Shown piece after piece: positions 1 through 6,754 of a stretch of 12,202 nucleotides of DNA. The stretch is from Ignavibacteriales bacterium (GTDB lineage: Bacteria > Bacteroidota > Ignavibacteria > Ignavibacteriales > Ignavibacteriaceae): the NCBI GenBank assembly GCA_027349615.1, contig DAIEML010000048.1:1-12202 (forward strand). The letters are read 5' to 3'. Each line of letters opens with the position of its first letter. Positions within the stretch are counted from its first letter, which is position 1. The notes under the pieces were generated by a model. That model was not told the DNA's origin. It made no database searches and saw nothing but the letters and a program-made list of their open reading frames with translations. Position numbers and translations under genes: made by a program.

Positions 1-479
<479 letters not shown>

Positions 480-484
480 TTAGC

Positions 485-498
485 CAAATATTATACCA
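485..498 (-). promoter_or_regulatory. Putative promoter of nifJ
   Basis: On the reverse strand, positions 498-490 read TGGTATAAT, a perfect extended -10 element of the general sigma-70 kind. Continuing to 485 gives AATATTTG, one mismatch from the Bacteroidetes-type -7 element TAnnTTTG. Either reading would start transcription about 50 bases before the nifJ ATG at 428. No good -35/-33 element is seen at the right distance, so this is a motif-based inference. Confidence 0.4.
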
Positions 499-553
499 CT
501 TTTTTGTCTTACTAAATGGTTATAAATCATTTAAAATCAGCTAAAAAGCGAAT

Positions 554-712
554 TTAATATTTAACTTTAATAAGTTTTTTCTTACTTCCGAGAACCTGAA
601 TTTTTGAATCCTCAATTGCTTCGTTATTAAAATTATTTTGAAATATTAATGATTCATCCAAAGCTCTTAAAAGAAAAGTAAATTTTTGTTTTTTGGTTGA
701 AACCAGTACCAT
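554..712 (-). CDS. Possible small protein, 52 aa, unknown function (doubtful)
   Basis: An uninterrupted reverse-strand frame runs from ATG (712-710) to TAA (556-554), encoding 52 residues that start MVLVSTKKQKFTFLLRALDE and end KIQVLGSKKKLIKVKY. It is basic at both ends, with a short amphipathic middle and no cysteine, signal peptide or membrane segment. I do not recognise it. It lies in the 327-base gap between nifJ and the glutaredoxin gene, divergent from the latter. An exact TAnnTTTG motif (TACTTTTG, reverse strand 776-769) lies inside the glutaredoxin coding sequence about 55 bases before the ATG, without a matching -33 element. There is no Shine-Dalgarno site before the ATG. The codon pattern is compatible with coding, but a chance ORF of this length in A/T-rich DNA is quite possible. 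Confidence 0.27.
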   Translation of the reverse strand: MVLVSTKKQKFTFLLRALDESLIFQNNFNNEAIEDSKIQVLGSKKKLIKVKY

Positions 713-724
713 TTTTTATCATCA

Positions 725-732
725 TATATTTG
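725..732 (+). promoter_or_regulatory. Putative -7 promoter element for the grx-groS operon
   Basis: TATATTTG at 725-732 is an exact match to the Bacteroidetes-type -7 consensus TAnnTTTG. It would place the transcription start near 738, giving a leader of about 18 bases to the ATG at 756. A clear -33 TTG at the usual 19-21 base spacing is missing; the nearest is at 697-699, 25 bases away. The position favours translation from 756, because the longer frame from 693 begins upstream of this promoter. Confidence 0.45.
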
Positions 733-755
733 TTTTTAATAGAAATTGGAGTAAA

Positions 756-1004
756 ATGGAAAATCAACCAAAAGTAGTAATGTTTTCAACGCAAACCTGC
801 AGCTTTTGCAACCAAGCAAAAAGGTATTTGAGAGAAAAAAATATCCGGTTTACAGAAGTAGATGTTAGCCGTGATTTTAATGCTGCCAGAGATTTACAAA
901 GGATGACTGGCCAAACAGGAGTGCCGGTAATTTTAATTAACAATAGACCAATTGTGGGTTTCGATAAACCAAGAATTAATCAAATGTTAAATATTAAAGG
1001 ATGA
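756..1004 (+). CDS. Glutaredoxin-family thiol-disulfide protein
   Basis: Encodes an 82-residue single-domain thioredoxin-fold protein. The N-terminal strand KVVMFST leads to the redox motif C15-S-F-C18, followed by an amphipathic helix, then the TGVPV segment with the cis-proline (Pro57) and the GFD turn (68-70) typical of glutaredoxin and NrdH-like proteins. It would act in the cytoplasm as a small dithiol reductant or deglutathionylating protein; the electron donor cannot be told from sequence. I chose the ATG at 756 rather than an in-frame start at 693. GGAG lies at 748-751, the glutaredoxin fold begins at once from 756, and a -7 promoter element (725-732) falls inside the longer version. 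The groES gene follows 10 bases after the stop, so the two are probably co-transcribed. The fold is certain; the exact subfamily is not. Confidence 0.9.
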   Translation: MENQPKVVMFSTQTCSFCNQAKRYLREKNIRFTEVDVSRDFNAARDLQRMTGQTGVPVILINNRPIVGFDKPRINQMLNIKG

Positions 1005-1014
1005 GGTAATAAAA

Positions 1015-1287
1015 ATGAAAATTAAACCAATGGATGATCGTCTTGTTCTCGAATTATTAGAAGAAGAGACTAGAACTAAATCAGGGCTTTACATTCCGGA
1101 TACAGCAAAAGAAAAACCGATCATGGGCAAAGTAGTTGCTGTAGGAACTGACGAAGATTTAAGAGAGAAAATTAAAGAAGGCGATAAAGTTCTGTTTGCA
1201 AAATACGGCGGAGAGGAAATCAGCTTTGATGATAGAAGTTATAAAATCGTTCAGCGATCTGATGTACTTGCGGTTATAGAAGATTAA
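1015..1287 (+). CDS. groS: Co-chaperonin GroES (Cpn10)
   Basis: A 90-residue protein, slightly shorter than the usual 94-97. It has the full Cpn10 pattern: IKPMDDRLVLELLEEE at the N-terminus, the mobile loop SGLYIPDTAKEKP (23-35), GKVVAVG (38-44), the GDKVLFAKYGGEEI strand (56-69) and the C-terminal SDVLAVIED. It caps the GroEL chaperonin as a heptameric lid in the cytoplasm. The hydrophobic tripeptide of the mobile loop that docks into GroEL is Leu-Tyr-Ile here, instead of the common Ile-Val-Leu or Ile-Ile-Ile. A strong Shine-Dalgarno GAGG (1003-1006) overlaps the stop codon of the glutaredoxin gene and sits 8 bases before the ATG. No groEL follows: a terminator comes directly after, then a convergent gene. 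It may therefore be a second or orphan copy, or groEL may simply lie elsewhere. Confidence 0.95.
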   Translation: MKIKPMDDRLVLELLEEETRTKSGLYIPDTAKEKPIMGKVVAVGTDEDLREKIKEGDKVLFAKYGGEEISFDDRSYKIVQRSDVLAVIED

Positions 1288-1292
1288 AATAC

Positions 1293-1970
1293 TCAAAATC
1301 CTAGCCCGCCATCTTTTGGCGGGTTTTGGGAATCAAATTCTCTCCGGTGTGAAATTTCTAGTTTAGAAGAATCAAAATCATCATCTTCATCTTCCCAATC
1401 ATATTTTTTATAAGGGTCAGATTTTTTAAATATAAAAGCACAGCTGATTCCAATTAAAGAACCGAATAAATGGTATTCCCATGAAATACCGGTATTCTGT
1501 GGAATAACTCCCCAAATAATACTTCCATATAAAAATGTAACAATCAGCGCCAATGCAATTGAACGAGTGTCTCTTCTAATTAAGCCGCTAAAAAATAAAA
1601 ATGAAACGAAGCCGTAAATAAGCCCACTTGCACCAATATGATAAGCAGAACGCGCAAATAACCACACAAAAATTCCGGGAATAAAGTAAACTAATAAGAA
1701 TACTTTTATTGCAGAATTTGGATAAAAATATAAAATGCCTGCGCCTAAAAATAATATTGGTAATGTATTAGAAAATAAATGTCCAAATCCAGCATGAATT
1801 AATGGAGCGGTAACAATTCCTATTAATCCAGAAATCTTTCTTGGATATAAACCGAATGAAATGAAATTAAAATTAAAAATTACTTGTGTTAATTGAATAA
1901 TCCACAAAAGAAAAATAAAACCAATAGGAACTATTATGCTAGTTAAGATTTTCTTTTTTTCTTCATTCAT
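1293..1970 (-). CDS. Rhomboid-family intramembrane serine protease
   Basis: A 225-residue integral membrane protein with six predicted transmembrane stretches between residues 8 and 181. Rhomboid hallmarks are present: the PLIHAGFGHLFSN segment (57-68, with the conserved His and Asn), the catalytic serine in HIGASG (Ser115) and the paired histidine in the last helix, SWEYHLFG (His167). The family cleaves transmembrane proteins inside the lipid bilayer; the substrate here is unknown. After the core comes a hydrophilic acidic tail (about 183-225) containing WEDEDDDFDSS and ending PPKDGGLGF. That end is encoded by the opposite-strand terminator of groES. The gene converges on groES with only 5 bases between stop codons. 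The upstream leader is A-rich without a clear Shine-Dalgarno site. Family and catalytic dyad are clear; the absence of substrates nearby means no specific role can be given. Confidence 0.9.
   Translation of the reverse strand: MNEEKKKILTSIIVPIGFIFLLWIIQLTQVIFNFNFISFGLYPRKISGLIGIVTAPLIHAGFGHLFSNTLPILFLGAGILYFYPNSAIKVFLLVYFIPGIFVWLFARSAYHIGASGLIYGFVSFLFFSGLIRRDTRSIALALIVTFLYGSIIWGVIPQNTGISWEYHLFGSLIGISCAFIFKKSDPYKKYDWEDEDDDFDSSKLEISHRREFDSQNPPKDGGLGF
1305..1327 (+). terminator. Rho-independent terminator of the grx-groS operon
   Basis: CCCGCCA (1305-1311) pairs perfectly with TGGCGGG (1317-1323) around a 5-base loop, followed by TTTT (1324-1327). It lies 17 bases past the groES stop. The whole hairpin is also coding sequence on the reverse strand, where it encodes the C-terminal end of the rhomboid protein, because that gene ends at 1293. 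A short T-tract makes it a moderate terminator. Confidence 0.75.
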
Positions 1971-2170
1971 TGATTTTTTCTATCTACAAACAATCTATTA
2001 AATCTATCAATTTATTAATATCAATTAATCTACTACAACATTAAATCTTAGTGAATTTAATATATGAAAAATTCTTAATCATTAACACAAAAGAAATTTG
2101 ATCTTATTGGCAAGAAAATGAAAAGATTTAAGAGATATGTTTGGGGCCAAAAAGGCAATTATTCAAAAGT

Positions 2171-2201
2171 TTAAAAAATAAAAGCGCTCAATAAGAGCGC
2201 T
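2171..2201 (-). terminator. Rho-independent terminator of the RRM gene
   Basis: Read on the reverse strand, AGCGCTC (2201-2195) and GAGCGCT (2189-2183) form a perfect 7-bp stem with a 5-base loop, followed directly by a T-rich run ending near 2171. It starts 25 bases after the stop codon of the RRM gene. The rest of the 1971-2226 gap shows only A/T-rich leader sequence for the rhomboid gene and no gene I can support. Confidence 0.85.
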
Positions 2202-2226
2202 CATAAACTAACGATAACCAAAAATT

Positions 2227-2478
2227 TTAGCTTTTCGGTTTTGCTTCGCTGACAATAATATTACGGCCTTTGAAATCCGCACCATTGAGAGCTTGAATCG
2301 CGTTAGTAGCTTCGGATTCGTTTTCCATTTCAACGAAGCCAAAACCTCTGGATCTACCGGTCTGACGATCGGTAATAACTTTAGCAGAAACAACTTTGCC
2401 ATGTGCTTCGAAAGCTGCTTTCAAAGCGTCGTCATTTACTGCCCACGGGAGAGAACCCACAAAAAGTTTAGTACTCAC
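2227..2478 (-). CDS. Single-RRM RNA-binding protein (Rbp type)
   Basis: From a GTG at 2478 the protein is 83 residues, almost entirely one RNA-recognition motif. RNP2 is LFVGSL (5-10) and RNP1 is RGFGFVEM (44-51), with the RNA-stacking aromatics Phe6, Phe46 and Phe48 in place. The C-terminal tail SEAKPKS is short and basic. Bacterial proteins of this type bind single-stranded RNA in the cytoplasm, and some are cold-induced. The GTG start is preferred over an ATG at 2511 because AGAGG (2490-2486) sits 7 bases before it, the RRM begins at once (STKLFVGSLPW), and the ATG version adds an out-of-family MFFHYFFRGKL. The gene stands alone between two hairpin terminators. One lies after it (2171-2201), and one just upstream of its ribosome binding site (2503-2532), which leaves its own promoter unclear and suggests leader control. 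Confidence 0.92.
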   Translation of the reverse strand: MSTKLFVGSLPWAVNDDALKAAFEAHGKVVSAKVITDRQTGRSRGFGFVEMENESEATNAIQALNGADFKGRNIIVSEAKPKS

Positions 2479-2502
2479 TAACTTACCTCTAAAAAAATAA
2501 TG

Positions 2503-2532
2503 AAAAAACAATGCGGTTTTTAAAACCGCATT
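2503..2532 (-). terminator. Terminator-like hairpin after radA and in the leader of the RRM gene
   Basis: On the reverse strand AATGCGGTT (2532-2524) pairs with AACCGCATT (2518-2510), a perfect 9-bp stem with a 5-base loop. It is followed by G and six T residues (2508-2503) and a further T-rich stretch to 2491. It lies about 120 bases after the radA stop, so it may end the alaS-radA transcript. Because it ends only 12 bases before the Shine-Dalgarno site of the RRM gene, it may also act as an attenuator or structured leader for that gene. Confidence 0.75.
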
Positions 2533-2653
2533 TTAAAATAATACTATTATTCAATAAAACAAAATAATTTAAGCGGTTTAAAGCGAAATTTAGCTCAGAT
2601 TCCGAATAATTTGCGGAATGTAATAATTGTTTTTCTGAATCAGTTTTGAAATA

Positions 2654-4003
2654 TCATTTTAGAATTTCATTAATTGCTTCTGATAAATTGGAAACAGAGA
2701 AAATTTGAATTTTCCCTAAATCTTTAATCCCCTTTAAATTATTTTTAGGAATAATGATTTTCTTAAAGCCCAATCTTTCAGCTTCTTGAATTCTTTTTTC
2801 AATTTGACTTACTGTTCTTATTTCTCCGCCTAAACCTACTTCACCAACTACTACACAGTTTGGATTAGCAGTTTTATCTAATAAACTTGATGCAACACTG
2901 CAACAAACAGCTAAATCTATCGCTGGCTCATCAATTTTTACTCCGCCAGCCATATTCAGAAAAACATTATTTGCAGAAAGTCTATAACCGCTTCTTTTTT
3001 CAATCACTGCTAAAAGAATTGATAATCTCCTTTGATCAAAACCGGTAGCAACTCTTTGCGGATTTCCATAATTCGATGGAGTTACTAATGCTTGAACTTC
3101 AATTAAAATTGGCCTTGTGCCTTCTAAACTTGCAGTTACAATAGAACCTGAAGTTTCTTTTTCCCTTTCGCTTAAAAAAAGTTCACTTGGATTTTTGACT
3201 TCAGATAATCCGTCTTCGTGCATTTCAAAAACGCCAATCTCGTTTGTACTGCCAAATCTATTTTTTTGAGAACGCAAAATTCTGTACGAATGATGAGATT
3301 CACCTTCAAATTGAATTACAGTATCTACAATATGTTCTAATAATTTTGGTCCGGCAATTATTCCTTCTTTCGTAACATGACCGATAATTATTACCGAATA
3401 ATGCTTTTTTTTTGCTTCCTCCATCAGCATTGAAGTGCATTCTCTAATTTGCGTAACTGTACCGGGAGAATTTTCAAGTTCACTTCTGTACATTGTTTGA
3501 ATGGAATCTATAATAACTAATTCGGGTTTAAGATTATTAATAGCGGTGATAATGGGATTTAAATCTGTCTCTGAAAGAACATAAAATTCATCCGAATGAA
3601 TTTTTAATCTGGATGCCCGAATTTTTATTTGTCTTTCTGATTCTTCACCGGTTATATACAAAACCTTTTCTTTAATATTTGCCGCCGCCTGCATTGCCAA
3701 AGTTGATTTACCAATTCCGGGGTCGCCACCAAGCAATATCACTGAACCTGGCATCAATCCACCGCCAAGTACGCGGTCAAATTCATTTATGCCGGTTTTA
3801 ATTCTGTCGCCTTCAACTGCATTTATTTCATTTATTTTATGAAGAGAAACATTTCCGGAATATGCCGCGGTTTGTTTTTTAGAAGTTTCAATAATTTCTT
3901 CAACAAATGAATTCCAACTTTCGCATTCAGGGCATTTACCTATCCAGCGAAGAGATTCGTAGCCGCAGTTGGAACAGACATATTTTATTTTTGTTTTACT
4001 CAT
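2654..4003 (-). CDS. radA: DNA repair protein RadA
   Basis: A 449-residue protein of normal RadA length with all domains in order. The N-terminal C4 zinc finger has Cys10, Cys13, Cys24 and Cys27. The RecA-like ATPase has Walker A GDPGIGKST (93-101), Walker B LVIIDS (162-167) and the RadA-specific KNRFG motif (247-251). A C-terminal Lon-protease-like domain spans about 290-449 (TRPILIEVQALV, GGEIRTVSQIEKR). RadA is a hexameric DNA-dependent ATPase that promotes branch migration in homologous recombination and processes stalled-fork intermediates. The start lies 12 bases after the alaS stop with no obvious Shine-Dalgarno site, so the two genes are probably one operon transcribed from the alaS promoter. 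It ends about 120 bases before a strong hairpin terminator (2503-2532). No missing motif or frame problem is seen. Confidence 0.97.
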   Translation of the reverse strand: MSKTKIKYVCSNCGYESLRWIGKCPECESWNSFVEEIIETSKKQTAAYSGNVSLHKINEINAVEGDRIKTGINEFDRVLGGGLMPGSVILLGGDPGIGKSTLAMQAAANIKEKVLYITGEESERQIKIRASRLKIHSDEFYVLSETDLNPIITAINNLKPELVIIDSIQTMYRSELENSPGTVTQIRECTSMLMEEAKKKHYSVIIIGHVTKEGIIAGPKLLEHIVDTVIQFEGESHHSYRILRSQKNRFGSTNEIGVFEMHEDGLSEVKNPSELFLSEREKETSGSIVTASLEGTRPILIEVQALVTPSNYGNPQRVATGFDQRRLSILLAVIEKRSGYRLSANNVFLNMAGGVKIDEPAIDLAVCCSVASSLLDKTANPNCVVVGEVGLGGEIRTVSQIEKRIQEAERLGFKKIIIPKNNLKGIKDLGKIQIFSVSNLSEAINEILK

Positions 4004-4015
4004 CCAAGAAAATAT

Positions 4016-6601
4016 TTATAAAAACTTTCCAACTATTTTTTCAACTTCATTTAATGCGTTGGGAATTTTCGCAATTTCCTTCCCGCCGGCAGTTGCTAAA
4101 TGAGGTCTTCCGCCGCCGCCGCCGCCTACAAACTTTGCGAGCTCTCCAACAATTTTTCCCGCGCTTAATTTTTTATCTTTAATAAGATCATCCGAAACAA
4201 CGCAGACGATTCCTACTTTATCTTCAATTACAGTAAATAAAACTCCGACACCATACTTTATTTTATTCCTCAATTCATCGCCGAAAGATTTTAATTCATC
4301 CATATTATCAGCGTTAACATTTGCTTTATAAATTTTAATTCCATTTAAATCATTCGGTTGTGAAACAACAGAATCTATTTGTCCAAGTTTTTCTTTCAGT
4401 TTTAGTTCCGCAATTTCCTTTTCAAGTTTTTTCTTTTCGTCAATCAGTGCTAAAATTTTTTCGTCCGATTGTTTTAAGTGAATTATCTGAGAAAGAATAA
4501 ATTGCTCAACACCTTCACCGGTTACTGCTTCTATTCTCCTTACGCCGCTGGAGATAGATGATTCGCTAGTTATCTTGAACAATCCGATTTCAGATGAATT
4601 TTTTACGTGCGTTCCGCCGCAAAATTCCATGCTGAAATCTCCAAACTGAACAACGTTTACGAAGTCGCCATATTTATCACCGAAAAACATCAGCGCACCC
4701 ATTTTTTTTGCAACATCAAAAGGAACATTTCGATGATGCTGTATAGGAATATTCAAACGAAGTTGTTCATTGACGAGAGTTTCAATGTCTTCTAATTCAG
4801 ATTCGCTAACTCTTGCAAAATGTGTAAAGTCAAATCTCAATCTATCCGGACCAACATACGAACCTGCTTGATGCACATGAGTTCCCAAAATTTTTCTTAA
4901 TGCTGCATCTAAGAAATGAGTTGCCGAGTGATTTCTCATAATATTCCATCGCCGCTTAGAATCTACTTCAGCAATTACACTCATTCCGGTATTTAAAATT
5001 TTATTATTTTCATTCTCAACCACGTGAACAGTTTTGTTATCAATTTTTGTAACATCAATAATGTTGAATGAATTATTTTCAAGAATTATTTTTCCCAAAT
5101 CATCAATTTGTCCGCCGGCCTCAACATAGAATGGAGTTTTATCAAGAAGAATAAGATCGTTTCCTTCTTCTTTTTTATGTCCGATAATTTTCGCGTTAGA
5201 TTTCAATTCATCATAACCAGTAAATTCTGATTTTTCCTTATCTATAATTTTAAAAGAATTCAAATCACCGACAGAAATGTTTACTGAAGCAAATTTTTCT
5301 TTCGATGCTTCGCGACCTCTTTGTTTTTGGGATTCCATCAAATCATTAAATCCAGCTTCATCAATCGAAAAACCTTTTTCATTAGCCATTATGTTTGTAA
5401 GATCAACGGGGAAGCCGTAAGTATCATAAAGCATGAAGACATCTTCGCCAGGAATTACTTTTCCTTCAGAGTCTGACAAACCCTTAATCAAATCTTCAAA
5501 TAATTCAATTCCTCTATCCAACGTAACATTGAAGCTCTCCTCTTCAGCTTTAATTACTCGCTCAACATAACTTTGTTTTTCTTTTATTTCTGGAAAAACA
5601 TTGCTCATCGTGTTAACTAAAACATTTACCAATTCAAACAAAAACGGTTTGTTCAAATTTAATTTTCTTCCGTACCGTGCTGCTCTTCTTAAAATTCTTC
5701 TAAGAACATAACCGCGTCCATCATTACCCGGAACCGCGCCATCGGCAATTGCAAAAGTTAATGTTCTAATATGATCAGCAATTACGCGCATAGGAATTTT
5801 ATTTTCTTCTTTGTCATATTCTACGCCGGAAAGTTTAGCAACTGCGTTTATTAAAGGAGTAAAAACGTCTGTGTCATAGTTTGAAATTTTCTTTTGAAGA
5901 ACTGCGCAAACTCTTTCGAATCCCATACCGGTATCAACGTGTTTTGCCGGAAGTTCGTGGAGTTCTCCTTTTTCATCGCGATTATATTGGATAAAAACTA
6001 AATTCCAAATTTCAATACATTCAGGAGTTCCAGCGTTTACATATTTTGGATTATCAAAGTCATCGCTTAAGTTTATGTGAATTTCAGAGCAAGGGCCGCA
6101 AGGGCCGGTTTCTCCCATTTCCCAAAAATTATCTTTCTCATCAAATTTTAAAATATGATTTGGATTAATATCTGTTTTCGTCTTCCACAATCCGAATGCT
6201 TCGTCATCGGTTCGATAAACTGTTGCGAACAATCTTTCTTTAGGAAGTTTCCAAACATCTGTTAAAAGTTCCCATGCCCATTCAATTGCTTCAGCTTTGT
6301 AATAATCACCGAACGACCAGTTACCAAGCATTTCAAAAAAAGTATGATGATAAGTATCATGCCCAACTTCTTCCAGATCATTATGCTTTCCGCTAACGCG
6401 AATACATTTTTGAGTATCGGCAGCTCGTTTGTATTCTCTCATCCCGGTTCCAAGAAAAACATCTTTAAATTGATTCATTCCCGCATTTGTAAAAAGCAAG
6501 GTTGGATCGTCGAACGGAACTACAGGCGAACTTGGAACAATTCTGTGTTCTTTACTTTTAAAAAAATTTAAAAACTGCTGTCTTATTTCACTTGAAGTCA
6601 T
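4016..6601 (-). CDS. alaS: Alanine-tRNA ligase (AlaRS)
   Basis: An 861-residue enzyme, close to the usual length of about 875, that charges tRNA-Ala with alanine and clears mischarged Ser- and Gly-tRNA-Ala. The class II catalytic core occupies roughly 1-240, with LFTNAGMNQFKDVFLG (36-51), GNWSFGDYYK (93-102) and motif 3 GMGFER (225-230). The tRNA-binding region follows, with NDGRGYVLRRILRRA (293-307). The editing domain carries zinc ligands in HSATH (His558, His562) and CGGTH (Cys661, His665). A short coiled coil (about 712-740) leads to the C-Ala domain ending GRPHLATAGG. I set the start at 6601, where MTSSEIRQQF is the usual AlaRS beginning. A longer frame from 6655 would begin upstream of an exact -7 promoter element (6628-6635). 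The C-Ala glycine loop is six consecutive glycines, encoded by a CCG-rich run. Confidence 0.97.
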   Translation of the reverse strand: MTSSEIRQQFLNFFKSKEHRIVPSSPVVPFDDPTLLFTNAGMNQFKDVFLGTGMREYKRAADTQKCIRVSGKHNDLEEVGHDTYHHTFFEMLGNWSFGDYYKAEAIEWAWELLTDVWKLPKERLFATVYRTDDEAFGLWKTKTDINPNHILKFDEKDNFWEMGETGPCGPCSEIHINLSDDFDNPKYVNAGTPECIEIWNLVFIQYNRDEKGELHELPAKHVDTGMGFERVCAVLQKKISNYDTDVFTPLINAVAKLSGVEYDKEENKIPMRVIADHIRTLTFAIADGAVPGNDGRGYVLRRILRRAARYGRKLNLNKPFLFELVNVLVNTMSNVFPEIKEKQSYVERVIKAEEESFNVTLDRGIELFEDLIKGLSDSEGKVIPGEDVFMLYDTYGFPVDLTNIMANEKGFSIDEAGFNDLMESQKQRGREASKEKFASVNISVGDLNSFKIIDKEKSEFTGYDELKSNAKIIGHKKEEGNDLILLDKTPFYVEAGGQIDDLGKIILENNSFNIIDVTKIDNKTVHVVENENNKILNTGMSVIAEVDSKRRWNIMRNHSATHFLDAALRKILGTHVHQAGSYVGPDRLRFDFTHFARVSESELEDIETLVNEQLRLNIPIQHHRNVPFDVAKKMGALMFFGDKYGDFVNVVQFGDFSMEFCGGTHVKNSSEIGLFKITSESSISSGVRRIEAVTGEGVEQFILSQIIHLKQSDEKILALIDEKKKLEKEIAELKLKEKLGQIDSVVSQPNDLNGIKIYKANVNADNMDELKSFGDELRNKIKYGVGVLFTVIEDKVGIVCVVSDDLIKDKKLSAGKIVGELAKFVGGGGGGRPHLATAGGKEIAKIPNALNEVEKIVGKFL
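4110..4126. repeat. CCG trinucleotide run inside alaS
   Basis: Five CCG units plus CC (4110-4126 on the plus strand) are a G/C-only stretch within an A/T-rich genome. On the coding strand they specify most of the six consecutive glycines of the AlaRS C-Ala domain, where the family commonly has a Lys or other residue within the glycine run. Such runs can slip by whole codons without breaking the frame. Confidence 0.7.
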
Positions 6602-6627
6602 TTTATTTTCTGTAATTATTTTCGGCA

Positions 6628-6635
6628 CAAAGATA
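6628..6635 (-). promoter_or_regulatory. Putative -7 promoter element for alaS-radA
   Basis: The reverse strand reads TATCTTTG from 6635 to 6628, an exact match to TAnnTTTG. Transcription would start near 6622, about 20 bases before the ATG at 6601, which supports that start codon. A good -33 element at the usual distance is not visible. Confidence 0.45.
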
Positions 6636-6687
6636 ACAAATTCATGGTAAAGCATAAATATAGTTAATCGAATATGAAAGCATTTAA

Positions 6688-6718
6688 TTGATTTTTAGTT
6701 TGCGTAACTTTACTTTTG
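6688..6718 (+). promoter_or_regulatory. Putative Bacteroidetes-type promoter of the sigma/anti-sigma operon
   Basis: The exact -7 element TACTTTTG (6711-6718) is preceded by TTG (6688-6690) with a 20-base spacer, matching the -33 TTG/N19-21/-7 TAnnTTTG architecture known for the primary sigma factor of Bacteroidetes. The transcript would start near 6724, about 30 bases before the TTG start codon at 6755. It is the best-formed promoter in the window. It is divergent from the alaS promoter about 75 bases away. Confidence 0.55.
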
Positions 6719-6754
6719 TACTGAAAAATATAGTTAAATAATAGGCAGAACACA

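Noticed and set aside
2118..2174. An 18-residue basic ORF on the plus strand (MKRFKRYVWGQKGNYSKV) shortly before the 2183-2201 hairpin.
   Set aside because: Too short to judge, with no ribosome binding site. The hairpin after it has its T-run on the other strand, so it serves the RRM gene.
2208..2481. Overlapping ORFs in other frames across the RRM gene (reverse 2208-2402, plus 2293-2481).
   Set aside because: They are shadows of the RRM coding frame, which has clear RNP1 and RNP2 motifs.
2600..2618. Small inverted repeat TTCCG/CGGAA between radA and the RRM gene.
   Set aside because: Only 5 bp with a 9-base loop and no T-run; not distinguishable from chance.
3907..4182. Plus-strand ORF of 91 codons across the radA/alaS junction.
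   Set aside because: Lies entirely opposite two well-supported genes; Arg-rich composition comes from the complementary glycine and proline codons.
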